Shown: positions 34,683 to 44,075, counted from the first letter of the stretch. The stretch: DNA of 64,000 bases from CAZIQY01 sp964541605 (GCA_964541605.1 CAZIQY010000003.1:7392-71391); one strand, 5' to 3'. The notes: generated from the letters alone by a model not told the origin. Program-made: numbers and translations.

Positions 34683-35025
34683 ATTTCTCCTTTTTTAAAT
34701 TTTCAGTCTTTTTAAGTTTCAAAAGCAATTCCTTTCGATTTTCTCCACGAAGATATAATGCCCCTCACCACCCCCTCGCTTTTTTAAAGTCCGAATTCTA
34801 TCGAAATGAAAACCACTTGTTTCAGGTATAGTAGCAATTAACATACCAGACAGACGTCTATCACCCATCTTATATAAAACCAGGCTGCATTGCCTGTTAT
34901 TTTGAAAGATTAGATAAAAATGACCAGCGCGCCACTATGGGTGATATTCTCAGCCTATCAACCGAAAACGGTCATTTTCACCAGCCATCCGTAAATTTCA
35001 CCCTGTCAAAAAAATATTTCTTATC
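34683..35025. other. non-coding gap upstream of pilin and queD
   Basis: No gene seen. It is AT-rich with many stops. The 34682-34698 part holds the pilin ribosome site. I looked for a sigma54 site (GG-N10-GC) on the minus strand for the pilin and found no convincing match, so the pilin promoter is not identified. Confidence 0.4.
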
Positions 35026-35055
35026 TTGACAGTCATCCATGGATACCATTATAGG
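35026..35055 (+). promoter_or_regulatory. sigma70-like promoter of queD-folE2
   Basis: Consensus TTGACA (35026-35031), with TATAGG (35050-35055) 18 bases later, ~80 bp upstream of the GTG start. Confidence 0.5.
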
Positions 35056-35133
35056 ATTACCTTATAATACCAATATAAAAAAAGATCAAGCAAGGATGTA
35101 GCGTTTCTGTAATATATCCGGACGGGAGGATCG

Positions 35134-35511
35134 GTGTACGAAGTTACCATTAAAAAGTCTTTTTCCGCAGCCCATGTATTGAAAGAAATCGGCGGCAAAT
35201 GCGAAGAGCTGCACGGCCACAACTTTGTGGTCGAGGTCTCTGTCATTTCTTGCGAATTGAACGCGGAAGGCATATTGATCGATTTCAGGATATTGAAAAA
35301 GTGGACCGACGAAATTATAGATGAGCTTGATCATAAATATCTGAATGACATCGAACACTTCAAAGGAATTAATCCGACATCGGAGATCATCGCCAAATTC
35401 ATCTATGACAGGATTTCAAAAAAAATACACCGCCATCATCTTGACGTATCCCGCGTCACGGTGTGGGAATCGGAGAATGCACGGGTTTCATATAGCGGCA
35501 ACATAAGATGA
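35134..35511 (+). CDS. queD: 6-carboxytetrahydropterin synthase / 6-pyruvoyltetrahydropterin synthase homologue (COG0720)
   Basis: A 125-residue enzyme acting on dihydroneopterin triphosphate. Zinc ligands are His14, His27 and His29; the active-site segment is C23-E24-E25-L26-H27-G28-H29. It therefore carries both the Cys-x3-HGH pattern of QueD (queuosine pathway) and the Glu-x2-HGH pattern of PTPS-III enzymes that replace FolB in folate synthesis. The family literature describes such a combined motif in bifunctional members. GTG start with GGGAGGA upstream. It overlaps folE2 by four bases (ATGA), so the enzyme making its substrate is translated with it. queA and tgt for queuosine lie ~9 kb downstream. 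Confidence 0.88.
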   Translation: MYEVTIKKSFSAAHVLKEIGGKCEELHGHNFVVEVSVISCELNAEGILIDFRILKKWTDEIIDELDHKYLNDIEHFKGINPTSEIIAKFIYDRISKKIHRHHLDVSRVTVWESENARVSYSGNIR

Positions 35512-36305
35512 TTGACATTCAAAACCAGCGAGATCACAGAAATATCGATATCAAAAAGGTCGGTGTCAAGGGGATAAAATATCCCATTGTCGTTCTCGAT
35601 CGCAATCGCGGCACACAGTCCGTAAACGCCACCATAAATATCTATGTCAATCTTCCCCACCATTTTAAGGGGACACATATGAGCAGGTTCGTAGAAATCC
35701 TGAATGACTTCAGAGGACAGATCAATATAAAAACGTTTCATACGATTCTTGAAAAGATCAGGGATAAACTTCATGCAAAGTCGTCTCACATGGAGATCGA
35801 ATTTCCATATTTTATTGAAAAAACTGCCCCTGTTTCGGGAGCAAAAAGCCTCATGGAGTACAGATGCTCATTTTGTGGACAAAATGATGGAAACAAAACG
35901 GATTTTCTGGTGGGCGTCGTGGTTCCCGTCACGACGGTATGCCCCTGTTCCAAGGAAATAAGCAATATGGGGGCCCATAATCAGAGGAGCATCGTCACAG
36001 TGAAGGTAAGATTCAGGAAGTTTTTCTGGATAGAGGATCTTATCAGGATGGTGGAAGATTCGGCAAGCGGTGAAGTGTATTCCCTTCTGAAAAGAGTGGA
36101 TGAAAAATACGTGACGGAAAAAGCATATGAAAATCCCATGTTTGTAGAAGATGTTGTCAGAAATACTGCCGAACAATTGAACAAAGATAATAATTTTATC
36201 TGGTACAGTATTGAGGCGGAAAACTTTGAAAGTATTCACAATCACAGCGCATATGCCTTCGTGGAAAAAAATTCCGTTCCAGGTTCCCGACACGTTAACT
36301 ATTGA
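35508..36305 (+). CDS. folE2: GTP cyclohydrolase FolE2 (type IB)
   Basis: A 265-residue enzyme converting GTP to 7,8-dihydroneopterin triphosphate, first step of folate and queuosine synthesis. The family signature VCPCSKEISNMGAHNQRS (near residues 144-161, with the metal-binding Cys and His) is plain, as is the N-terminal VGVKGIKYPI block. FolE2 uses metals other than zinc more flexibly than FolE. It is coupled to the upstream queD-like gene by a 4-bp overlap. NAD synthetase follows after 53 bp in the same direction. Length is typical. Confidence 0.93.
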   Translation: MIDIQNQRDHRNIDIKKVGVKGIKYPIVVLDRNRGTQSVNATINIYVNLPHHFKGTHMSRFVEILNDFRGQINIKTFHTILEKIRDKLHAKSSHMEIEFPYFIEKTAPVSGAKSLMEYRCSFCGQNDGNKTDFLVGVVVPVTTVCPCSKEISNMGAHNQRSIVTVKVRFRKFFWIEDLIRMVEDSASGEVYSLLKRVDEKYVTEKAYENPMFVEDVVRNTAEQLNKDNNFIWYSIEAENFESIHNHSAYAFVEKNSVPGSRHVNY

Positions 36306-36358
36306 ACCTGTTTTCATTTTCCTTTGACAAAATGCCTGTAATCTTTTAATTGTTTAGT

Positions 36359-38437
36359 ATGGAAAACGACAACGAAAAAACATTTTATAATTTATACCGG
36401 CACGGATTCATCAGGGTAGCCGTGTGTATACCGGAGGTGAAAGTCGCCGATACGCTTTTCAATGCTGAAAGGACCATTATGTTGGCGGAGGAGGCAGCAG
36501 CCAACAATGCGATTTTTGCCCTCTTTCCTGAACTCGGGATTTCAGCTTACTCGAATGAGGATCTTTTCCATCAGGATGCCCTCCTGAAAAGTACCGTTGA
36601 CGCGCTCATCGCCGTTGCCGATGCAACCAAAAAACTGAATGTGATCCTGGTGGTTGGCGCCCCGCTACAAGTTGATTTTCGACTTTTTAACTGCGGCATC
36701 GTTCTTTACCGGGGTCGTATTCTCGGCATTGCCGTTAAATCCTATCTGCCAAATTACCGCGAATTCTACGAAGGCCGTCAATTCAGTCCGGCGCATGAAG
36801 CTCAATCAAAAACAATCGACATCTGCGGCCAGGAAAATATTTCTTTTGGAGCAGATATTCTTTTTAATATAGCAAATATCAGGCATTTCAAATTCTTTAT
36901 TGAAATGTGTGAGGATGTCTGGGTGCCCATTCCTCCATCAAGCTACGCTGCCATGGCCGGAGCGACAGTCATCGGAAACCTCTCCGCATCCAACATCACC
37001 ATTGGAAAATCCGATTACCGCCACAGCCTGACAGCCAACCAGTCGGCGCGCTGCATTTCCGCATACCTCTATGCGGCAGCGGGTCCCGGTGAATCAACGA
37101 CCGATCTGGCCTGGGACGGTCACGCCATGATTTATGAGAATGGCAATCTCCTGTCGGAGTCGGAGCGGTTCTGCCATAAATCTCAGGTCATATATACGGA
37201 CATCGATCTCGACCGTCTCGCCCAGGACAGAATGCGCATGAACAGTTTTGGCCGGAATGCCTGCATCCATAAAGAAAAATTAGCGGAATTCCGTCAGGTA
37301 TCATTTAATGTCGATCTCGCTGAAAAAAGAATATTGCTGGACAGGGAGTATCCAAGATTCCCCTATATTCCTGCGGACCCCGATAAACGGGATCAGCGTT
37401 GTTACGAAGCGTACAATATCCAGGTTCATGGACTGGCGCAGAGGCTGAAATCATCGGGAATAAAAAACGTCGTCGTCGGAATTTCAGGGGGGCTTGATTC
37501 CACACATGCTCTGATTGTTGCTACGAAAACTATGGACATGCTGAATCTGCCAAGATCCAACGTGATGGCTTACACCATGCCGGGATTTGCCACATCCGAT
37601 AAAACCCATCTGAACGCCCTGAAGCTCATGAAGGCAATCGGTGTTGAAGCCAATGAGATGGATATCAGACCGAGTTGCATGCAAATGCTCACAGATATCG
37701 GCCATCCCTATGCAGATGGTGAAAAGCTCTATGATATTACCTTCGAAAATATTCAGGCCGGGGAGCGTACCTCCCATCTGTTTCGTATTGCCAACATGAG
37801 AAACGCCCTTGTCATCGGTACCGGCGATCTCAGCGAACTCGCTCTCGGATGGTGTACTTACGGCGTGGGTGATCATATGTCGCATTACAATGTGAATGCC
37901 AGCGTTCCAAAAACGCTCATCCGGCACCTGATCCGCTGGGTCGTCCAGTCATCGCAGTTCTCTCAGGAAGTATCCGAGATTCTTTCCGATATCCTTGAAA
38001 CGGAAATAAGTCCGGAATTGATCCCGGGAAAAGACGGCAGCGAGCCGGCCCAGAAAACCGAATCGTTTATCGGTCCCTATGAATTGCAGGATTTCAACAA
38101 TTTTTACATTACCCGATTCGGCTATCTGCCGGCCAAAATCGCATTTATGGCTTATTGCACATGGCAAGACAAGACCAAAGGCCGGTGGCCGGATGTTCCC
38201 TTAGACAAGAGAAATGAATACACGATAGGAGAGATCAGGCACTGGTTGGAGATCTATTTGTACCGCTTCTTTAAATTGAGTCAGTACAAGCGTACCTGCA
38301 TACCCAATGGGCCGAAGGTTGGATCAGGGGGATCTCTTTCTCCAAGGGGAGATTATCGGGCGCCAAGTGACAGTGAAGCAACGGTATGGATGGAAAATAT
38401 AAAACTCATTCCCGAACGGGATGACGGAAAGTCATGA
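36359..38437 (+). CDS. nadE: glutamine-dependent NAD+ synthetase
   Basis: A 692-residue two-domain enzyme making NAD+ from deamido-NAD, ATP and glutamine. The N-terminal nitrilase-type glutaminase shows Glu in FPELGISAYS, Lys in KSYLPNYREF and nucleophile Cys in FIEMCEDVWVP. The C-terminal synthetase has the PP-loop VVGISGGLDSTHAL near residue 375, and GTGDLSELALGW. ATG 36359 is used; the frame also contains a TTG three codons earlier. No strong ribosome site is visible. The next gene overlaps by four bases. It is the large eukaryote/Mycobacterium-like form. Confidence 0.95.
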   Translation: MENDNEKTFYNLYRHGFIRVAVCIPEVKVADTLFNAERTIMLAEEAAANNAIFALFPELGISAYSNEDLFHQDALLKSTVDALIAVADATKKLNVILVVGAPLQVDFRLFNCGIVLYRGRILGIAVKSYLPNYREFYEGRQFSPAHEAQSKTIDICGQENISFGADILFNIANIRHFKFFIEMCEDVWVPIPPSSYAAMAGATVIGNLSASNITIGKSDYRHSLTANQSARCISAYLYAAAGPGESTTDLAWDGHAMIYENGNLLSESERFCHKSQVIYTDIDLDRLAQDRMRMNSFGRNACIHKEKLAEFRQVSFNVDLAEKRILLDREYPRFPYIPADPDKRDQRCYEAYNIQVHGLAQRLKSSGIKNVVVGISGGLDSTHALIVATKTMDMLNLPRSNVMAYTMPGFATSDKTHLNALKLMKAIGVEANEMDIRPSCMQMLTDIGHPYADGEKLYDITFENIQAGERTSHLFRIANMRNALVIGTGDLSELALGWCTYGVGDHMSHYNVNASVPKTLIRHLIRWVVQSSQFSQEVSEILSDILETEISPELIPGKDGSEPAQKTESFIGPYELQDFNNFYITRFGYLPAKIAFMAYCTWQDKTKGRWPDVPLDKRNEYTIGEIRHWLEIYLYRFFKLSQYKRTCIPNGPKVGSGGSLSPRGDYRAPSDSEATVWMENIKLIPERDDGKS

Positions 38438-38634
38438 AACGGGCAAGTTATAGAGATTTCGATGCAACGGAACTCTTCTGTTCCAACTGCAAACGGGCTG
38501 TTCCGGTGAGAAAAAGGCTCCTTTTGATACTTGCCGGCGGCGAAAAGTATGATTATACTTGTGTGTTCTGTGGAACATCCGTGGGGGATAAAATGGTCAC
38601 CGGGCAGGATAATCTGAGAACCGTCACTAAATAA
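38434..38634 (+). CDS. small zinc-ribbon protein
   Basis: A 66-residue basic protein with two knuckles, FCSNCKRAVPV and YTCVFCGTSVG (CxxC...CxxC, ~26 residues apart), predicted to bind one zinc. It starts inside the nadE stop (ATGA overlap), so it is translated with NAD synthetase. I do not recognise a named family. It may be a nucleic-acid-binding or ribosome-associated helper; function unknown. Confidence 0.75.
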   Translation: MKRASYRDFDATELFCSNCKRAVPVRKRLLLILAGGEKYDYTCVFCGTSVGDKMVTGQDNLRTVTK

Positions 38635-38636
38635 GA

Positions 38637-39122
38637 TCAATCGCGGTGGTTCTTTTCCCTTTTCCTTTCCAGCGCTATCCTCAATTTTTCCCCGAGGGAA
38701 CCCGGCTCAGACATGGAGCGGCCTGTAACGGCATGATCTCCGTACACGAGGCTTGATTCATGACCTTCCGATGTTCCCTGCAAGTAATCACCAAGAATCT
38801 CCCGGCTGTGAACATCTTCATGACAATAGACACAGAGATTTTCCCAGTTACTTCCGTCCGGGGGGTTGTTGTGATGATTGCCATCCTTGTGGTGAACCGT
38901 CAGCAGGTGCCTCTTTGTCTCATCAAAATCCCTGCCGCAGCGCGCACAAACGAGTCCGTGGAGGGATAATGACCGTTCACGATATTCCTCCTTCGCGAGT
39001 CCTTTTTCTTCACCCTTCAGATTACGGACAACGTCCTCAACGGACTTTGTTGATGTCGTTTTGTCTTTGACGGTAACGGTTTTGACTTTTCCCCATTTAC
39101 TTCCGAAGGTAATACGGGACAC
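38637..39122 (-). CDS. HNH nuclease family protein
   Basis: A 161-residue protein. The zinc-binding CARCGR and CVYCHEDVH pairs enclose HLLTVHHKDGNHHNNPPDG, an HNH/McrA-type motif similar to YajD-like proteins. The N-terminal ~50 residues are basic and polar. It begins with GTG after GGGGAAGGG. It is convergent with the small zinc-ribbon gene, stops only two bases apart. It is a stand-alone HNH protein with unknown target; no restriction partner is adjacent. Confidence 0.85.
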   Translation of the reverse strand: MSRITFGSKWGKVKTVTVKDKTTSTKSVEDVVRNLKGEEKGLAKEEYRERSLSLHGLVCARCGRDFDETKRHLLTVHHKDGNHHNNPPDGSNWENLCVYCHEDVHSREILGDYLQGTSEGHESSLVYGDHAVTGRSMSEPGSLGEKLRIALERKREKNHRD

Positions 39123-39213
39123 ACCCTTCCCCTTGTTTTTTACTTGAATAAATTCATTCTACTGTTTCCGTCCTTCTCGTCATCGAGATAGAATACACAG
39201 GACATGTTCCCGA

Positions 39214-39600
39214 TCAACGGGAAGAACGAAATACGTCAAGAAAAACCCGGGTCCCTTTTAATACGGCAGATACGGTTCTCATGGTTCTGAAAAAGGGGGA
39301 AATGAGACCTGCCCGCAATTCTTGTTCCAAATCAAGAAAAATCTCAACAGTGCCCTGTATGCGTCCGACGACATGGGTGAGGCCTTCAATCTGGTTGTTT
39401 ACCGTATAGGTTGCCTTGTTTATATTTGTCGAAATCTCTTCCAGATTTTTCAGTATACCCGGCAGACTTTGATTCAGCATATGCAGGGTGATGGTGATAC
39501 TCTTTGCCGTGCGCCAGATCTGTATGAGAAAAGGGATAGACAGCGCCACAATAAGGAGAAACACGACACTTAGAACAACAACACTGATTTCCAGATACAT
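39214..39600 (-). CDS. DUF948-like membrane-anchored protein
   Basis: A 128-residue protein with one N-terminal membrane span (VVVLSVVFLLIVALSIPFLI), then an amphipathic helical region resembling DUF948 (SITITLHMLNQSL, ISTNINKATYTVNNQIEGL). The bulk is likely cytoplasmic or periplasmic coiled helix. It has a strong ribosome site (AAGGAGAAG). It is paired with the YtxH-domain gene 30 bp upstream, a common partnership in bacteria associated with stress or envelope roles. Function unknown. Confidence 0.8.
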   Translation of the reverse strand: MYLEISVVVLSVVFLLIVALSIPFLIQIWRTAKSITITLHMLNQSLPGILKNLEEISTNINKATYTVNNQIEGLTHVVGRIQGTVEIFLDLEQELRAGLISPFFRTMRTVSAVLKGTRVFLDVFRSSR

Positions 39601-39630
39601 AGGTCTTCTCCTTTACATTAAGCTGAACCC

Positions 39631-40011
39631 TCAGGCTGTCTTTTCCTTTTCCTCCTTGAAGGCTTCCACACCCGCATCGACCGCTTTTTTTAATCGGCTT
39701 TTGGTATCCTGAATGGTATCTTTCCCCTTTTCGGCAAGCTCACCGACTTTTACTTCCATCTCTTCGACTTTTTCTTTTGCAGAGGATTCCATCTGTTTCA
39801 AACGATTGATGGCAGAGTCATAAGCCTTCTTGCTCTTTTCAAGGGCCACTTCATATTCCTCTTTGGCCTTTTCCATCAATTCCTCTGCCTTTTTTGCAAT
39901 ATCTTCCCGCGTTTCCCTACCACTTTTTGGAGCATAAAGAATGCCAATAATGGCACCGATTAATCCCCCTATGAGCATCCCCTTGATAAAATCATCTGTT
40001 CTATTCGACAT
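39631..40011 (-). CDS. YtxH domain-containing protein
   Basis: A 126-residue protein with a glycine-rich membrane helix near the N-terminus (GMLIGGLIGAIIGILYAPKSG), the YtxH signature, followed by ~95 residues of highly charged Lys/Glu/Ala helix likely to form a coiled coil. The ribosome site GAGGAGGTGAAG is excellent. It heads a two-gene unit with the DUF948-like gene. YtxH proteins are linked to general stress in Bacillus; the role here is unknown. Confidence 0.85.
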   Translation of the reverse strand: MSNRTDDFIKGMLIGGLIGAIIGILYAPKSGRETREDIAKKAEELMEKAKEEYEVALEKSKKAYDSAINRLKQMESSAKEKVEEMEVKVGELAEKGKDTIQDTKSRLKKAVDAGVEAFKEEKEKTA

Positions 40012-40192
40012 ATCTTCACCTCCTCGATTTAATCTTTCATATTTCCAGCCAAATCATAAAATATTATCCTTCATAACAGGGTAGGTCTGGATGAACTTGA
40101 AGCCGTCCTGGACATAAAACCTGTGTGTATATCTTAACATAAAAAACAGGTAATCTCAAAACGAAAAGAAAAAACCATACGGCTTTTTTGCC

Positions 40193-40221
40193 TTGTCAAG
40201 ACAAATTTATCATTATATAAA
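40193..40221 (+). promoter_or_regulatory. sigma70-like promoter of the hydantoinase-like operon
   Basis: TTGTCA (40193-40198), 17 bases, TATAAA (40216-40221), placed 33 bp before the ATG at 40254. One mismatch from consensus in each hexamer. Confidence 0.6.
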
Positions 40222-40253
40222 GTGCCTTTATTGCATGTATACGGGGTGGGATA

Positions 40254-41930
40254 ATGATTTTAGGCATTGACGTGGGCGGCACACACACAGATGCGGTACT
40301 GATTGAAGATCTCAAGGTTAAGAAAAAAGCGAAGTCTCCGACGGATGAGAAGAATTTAATAAATTCACTCTTGGATGTTACTTCCGAATTGCTGAAAGGG
40401 GAAAACCTGGAAAAACTTGAACGTGTTGTCCTCAGCACTACCATTTCCACAAATGCCATCGTTCAGAACAAGACGGACAGGACGGGGCTTATCCTGATTA
40501 GCGGTCCCGGGCTCCCCCCGTCACTCTTAAGAATTAATGAAGACACGCATTTCATATCCGGCTATAGCAATCACCGCGGGGTTGAAATTAAAGCAATAGA
40601 CCAGAACGAGGTGTCCGGAATTGTAAAGTTCTTTAAGGAAAAAGGTATCCAACACGCTGGTATCGTAGGAAAATTTTCGACAAGAAATCCCTGCCAGGAA
40701 ATGATGGTCAAAGGTATCATCTGTGATCAAATGAGACACGTTTCTCTTGGCCACAGGATGTCGGGGCGTCTTAATTTCCCGCGGCGAATTTCAACAACCT
40801 ATCTTAACGCCGCCATCTGGGACCGCTACAATGACTTTGTAAATCAGGTGCTGAATTTTGTATGCCAGTGGGGTTTCAAGGTTCCTGTCTATATTCTGAA
40901 AGCGGACGGAGGAACGGTAGATATAACCCCGTCTGTCGAACTTCCCGTCCTGACGATCCTTTCCGGTCCCGCTGCCAGTATTATGGGTATCGTGAGCATG
41001 TTTGATCGCAGGGAAGATGCCATAGCCCTGGATATCGGCGGCACCACAACCGATATCGCCATTTTTGCAGATGGGGTACCCCTGTTGGAAGCCTTTGGTG
41101 TTACCATTAACGGCTACAAGACTCTTATCAGGGGTTTACGCACAAAATCCATCGGGATTGGTGGAGACAGCATGGTAAAATTTGAAAACAATCAGATCAT
41201 CATCGGTCCCGAAAGAGAAGGCCCGGCCGCTGCATTCGGGGGACCTTATCCGACACCGACGGATGCCATGATTGTTCTGGGCATGACATCAATCGGAGAC
41301 AGAGAAAAGGCGGCAAAGGCCATTGCGGAAATTGCCGCCAAAATGAATCGTTCCGTGATGGAAACCGCTCAAATTATCGTAGACAATACCTGCAAAGAGA
41401 TTGTGTCTCATGTAACCGATATGATTGAAGAAATAAACAACAAGCCGGTCTATACAATCCATGAAATGTTCGAAGTAAAAAAATTAAACCCCAAAGCATT
41501 ATACGTGGTAGGCGGACCTGCACAGTCCATACATGGCATCCTCGGGAAATTGCTGGGTTGCCCCGCTTATGTACCTGAACATGCGGAAGTAGCCAACGCC
41601 ATCGGGGCGGCTCTCGCCCGGACAACAGCGGAAGTCACCATTCTTGCCGACACAGAGAGGGGGACCCTCTCTATAGGTCAGGAGGATATCCAAAACGCCA
41701 TACCGTCGACATTTTCAAGAGAGGACGCTATCAACGTTGCTATACAAAAACTGAAAGAGAAGGCCGTCAATCTGGGCGCCAGGGAAGAAGACATCGAGAT
41801 TGAAATTGTTGAATGCCAGGAATTTAACATGGTCAGGCAATATTACAAAGCAGGCAAGAACATCAGGGTCAAGGTACAAATCAAACCTGGATTAATAGCC
41901 GGATACAAAAGGGGGAATGGAATATGTTAA
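40254..41930 (+). CDS. hydantoinase/oxoprolinase (HyuA-like) family protein
   Basis: A 558-residue cytoplasmic protein with the actin-like ATPase fold of the HyuA/acetone carboxylase beta group: phosphate loops MILGIDVGGTHTDAVLIE at the start and IALDIGGTTTDIAIFADG near 260, plus VVGGPAQSIHG. Members use ATP to activate cyclic amides or ketones for ring opening or carboxylation. It is shorter than full HyuA (~680-700), and no HyuB subunit is adjacent. The next gene overlaps by 7 bases and encodes a histone-deacetylase-like amidohydrolase, so the two may act in sequence on an amide compound. Substrate unknown. Confidence 0.85.
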   Translation: MILGIDVGGTHTDAVLIEDLKVKKKAKSPTDEKNLINSLLDVTSELLKGENLEKLERVVLSTTISTNAIVQNKTDRTGLILISGPGLPPSLLRINEDTHFISGYSNHRGVEIKAIDQNEVSGIVKFFKEKGIQHAGIVGKFSTRNPCQEMMVKGIICDQMRHVSLGHRMSGRLNFPRRISTTYLNAAIWDRYNDFVNQVLNFVCQWGFKVPVYILKADGGTVDITPSVELPVLTILSGPAASIMGIVSMFDRREDAIALDIGGTTTDIAIFADGVPLLEAFGVTINGYKTLIRGLRTKSIGIGGDSMVKFENNQIIIGPEREGPAAAFGGPYPTPTDAMIVLGMTSIGDREKAAKAIAEIAAKMNRSVMETAQIIVDNTCKEIVSHVTDMIEEINNKPVYTIHEMFEVKKLNPKALYVVGGPAQSIHGILGKLLGCPAYVPEHAEVANAIGAALARTTAEVTILADTERGTLSIGQEDIQNAIPSTFSREDAINVAIQKLKEKAVNLGAREEDIEIEIVECQEFNMVRQYYKAGKNIRVKVQIKPGLIAGYKRGNGIC

Positions 41931-43243
41931 AAAAAGGAAGGAAAACGGGGCTCGTATTCTTCCCCGCCTTTGACTGGGCTATTTCCCCGACACACCCGGA
42001 ACGCGAAGAACGGCTTCTCTACACGCAGGATCAGGTCTTTGAAGAAGGTTTGCTGGACTTTGATAACATCATCGAATACAAACCGGGCATAGCCACGACA
42101 GACGACATCAATCGCGTTCATATCTGCGTTCCTGACGCGGCGACAGTAATTACAGAATCCCATCTTATATCAGCCGGAGGAGCAATTACCGCGGCGGAAA
42201 AGGTACTCAAAGGCGAGGTTGATAATGCCTTCGCCCTCGTCAGACCGCCTGGGCATCATGCCATGCTTGTTGTCCATGGCGCCCGTGGTTTCTGCAACAT
42301 CAATATTGAAGCAATCATGATCGAGTATATCAGAAAAAACTACGGCCTCAAGAAGATTGCTGTCGTTGATACGGATTGTCATCACGGGGACGGCACACAG
42401 GACATCTACTGGAACGATCCAAACGTCCTCTGCATCTCCATGCATCAGGATGGCAGAACCCTTTATCCCGGCTCCGGATTTCAGGAAGAATTTGGCGGTC
42501 CCAACGCCCTGGGAACGACCATAAACATTCCTCTTCCTCCGGGTACATCGGATGAAGGCTTTCTTTACGTATTGGATCAAGTCGTCCTGCCTATTCTTGA
42601 CGAATTCAAGCCCGATCTCGTTATCAATTCGGCAGGACAGGACAACCATTACACAGATCCCATCACCAACATGCGCTTCACTGCTCAGGGATATGCATTG
42701 TTGAATGAAAAACTCTCACCTGACATAGCCGTTCTTGAAGGAGGATACTCAATCGAAAATGCCCTTCCCTATGTCAATGTGGGCATTATCCTGGCGATGG
42801 CAGGTCTCGATTACAGTCATGTCAGGGAACCTGATTTCAACCTTGATGCCGTAAAACAGTCCGACGAAATCAGTCGCTATATAAAACAGGAGGCGACACA
42901 AATCTACAGTCGCTGGAAGAACAGGGTACCTCTGAAGAAAAGTCTCGTAGGAAATGCCAGATATTCAAAACGCAAGAAAAATATTTATTACGATACAGAC
43001 GGAATCAGAGAACATCAGGAAGAAACAGTCAGAGTATGTGATGGCTGTGGAGGACTCGTCTTGATTGACTCCACTTCTGACAGAGGTAACAGAATATTTG
43101 CCATCATCATTCCGAGAACCAGTTGCCCCGACTGTAGACAACATGGAGAAGAAATATATGCGTTAACTAACAAAAGAGAATATCACTACGTTTACTTCCA
43201 GGACAAGGACAAGGATATTTTCCTTGTTGACAGCAGAGGATGA
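41924..43243 (+). CDS. histone deacetylase-like amidohydrolase with C-terminal zinc ribbon
   Basis: A 439-residue protein of the arginase/deacetylase fold. RPPGHHAM holds the catalytic His pair; the zinc site is expected at DTDCHHGDGTQ and NSAGQDNHYTD; the closing loop is VLEGGYSIENALP. Members remove acetyl or other acyl groups from lysines, polyamines or acetoin-related compounds. Residues beyond ~330 form an extension ending in VCDGCGG...CPDCRQHG, a zinc-ribbon-like module not usual in bacterial AcuC-type enzymes. It starts within the hydantoinase-like stop after AAAGGGGGAATGG, so it is coupled to that gene. The substrate is not deducible. Confidence 0.85.
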   Translation: MLKKGRKTGLVFFPAFDWAISPTHPEREERLLYTQDQVFEEGLLDFDNIIEYKPGIATTDDINRVHICVPDAATVITESHLISAGGAITAAEKVLKGEVDNAFALVRPPGHHAMLVVHGARGFCNINIEAIMIEYIRKNYGLKKIAVVDTDCHHGDGTQDIYWNDPNVLCISMHQDGRTLYPGSGFQEEFGGPNALGTTINIPLPPGTSDEGFLYVLDQVVLPILDEFKPDLVINSAGQDNHYTDPITNMRFTAQGYALLNEKLSPDIAVLEGGYSIENALPYVNVGIILAMAGLDYSHVREPDFNLDAVKQSDEISRYIKQEATQIYSRWKNRVPLKKSLVGNARYSKRKKNIYYDTDGIREHQEETVRVCDGCGGLVLIDSTSDRGNRIFAIIIPRTSCPDCRQHGEEIYALTNKREYHYVYFQDKDKDIFLVDSRG

Positions 43244-43261
43244 ATTCAATACCTGTCCATC

Positions 43262-44074
43262 ATGAAAAAAACTGATTCCTGCCACAGAGCTCAGAAAACC
43301 TTGAAACGACTGCTGGAGATCATTTGCCGGCTGAGATCTCCCGATGGTTGTATGTGGGACAGACAGCAGAACACAAAGGACATTGGCAGATATTTGATGG
43401 ATGAAGCGTATGAGGTCATCGATGCCATAGAAAGTGGCTCTCCGGAGGCGCTCAAAGAAGAAATGGGCGATCTTCTCTTTCAGATTTTCTTTATTGCCAG
43501 TATTTCAGAAGAGGCCGGAAATTTCAACATTTCAGATGTCATGGAAAACGTGACACAGAAAATGATCAGGCGCCATCCCCATGTATTCGGAGACAAAACC
43601 GTCCGAAATATCGATGATATACGATCAAACTGGGAAGACATCAAGAAACACGTGGAAAACAGAAACAGAAGTGGCACCCATATTTTAGCCGGCATACCAC
43701 GCTCCATGCCATCACTCCTTGCGGCGCAAAAAATGACGGAAAATGCTTCGAAAGTCGGCTTCGACTGGAGAAAGGCGGAGGATGTCCTGGTCAAAATCGA
43801 AGAAGAATTGTTTGAATTTAAACTTGCCGTTCAGTCGGACGACCACAAGAAAATCAAGGAAGAAATCGGCGACCTTTTTCTGTCTCTTGTAAACGTTTGC
43901 CGCTTTATCGATGTGAATGCCGAAGAAGCACTGAAAAGCGCCATGAAAAAATTCGGAGACAGATTTCAATATATTGAGGACAGGTTGGCTGTGAAGGGAA
44001 AAACACCCATGGAGGCTTCACTTGCGGAAATGGATGATCTGTGGAATGAATCAAAAACTGTAACCACCACCTGA
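43262..44074 (+). CDS. mazG: nucleoside triphosphate pyrophosphohydrolase MazG
   Basis: A 270-residue house-cleaning enzyme that hydrolyses NTPs and dNTPs to monophosphates. Two MazG repeats are visible: LRSPDGCMWDRQQ with DEAYEVIDAIE and EEMGDLLFQIFF in the first (ExxE...ExxD metal site), and EEELFEFKLAV with EEIGDLFLSLVNVCRF in the second. Length is typical of the full-size enzyme. It lies 18 bp after the deacetylase-like gene and is followed by queA after one base. Confidence 0.95.
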   Translation: MKKTDSCHRAQKTLKRLLEIICRLRSPDGCMWDRQQNTKDIGRYLMDEAYEVIDAIESGSPEALKEEMGDLLFQIFFIASISEEAGNFNISDVMENVTQKMIRRHPHVFGDKTVRNIDDIRSNWEDIKKHVENRNRSGTHILAGIPRSMPSLLAAQKMTENASKVGFDWRKAEDVLVKIEEELFEFKLAVQSDDHKKIKEEIGDLFLSLVNVCRFIDVNAEEALKSAMKKFGDRFQYIEDRLAVKGKTPMEASLAEMDDLWNESKTVTTT

Positions 44075-44075
44075 A

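Noticed and set aside
34700..35000. Sigma54 promoter for the pilin gene
   Set aside because: Searched the minus strand for GG-N10-GC with TGGCAC/TTGC flanks and found no acceptable match.
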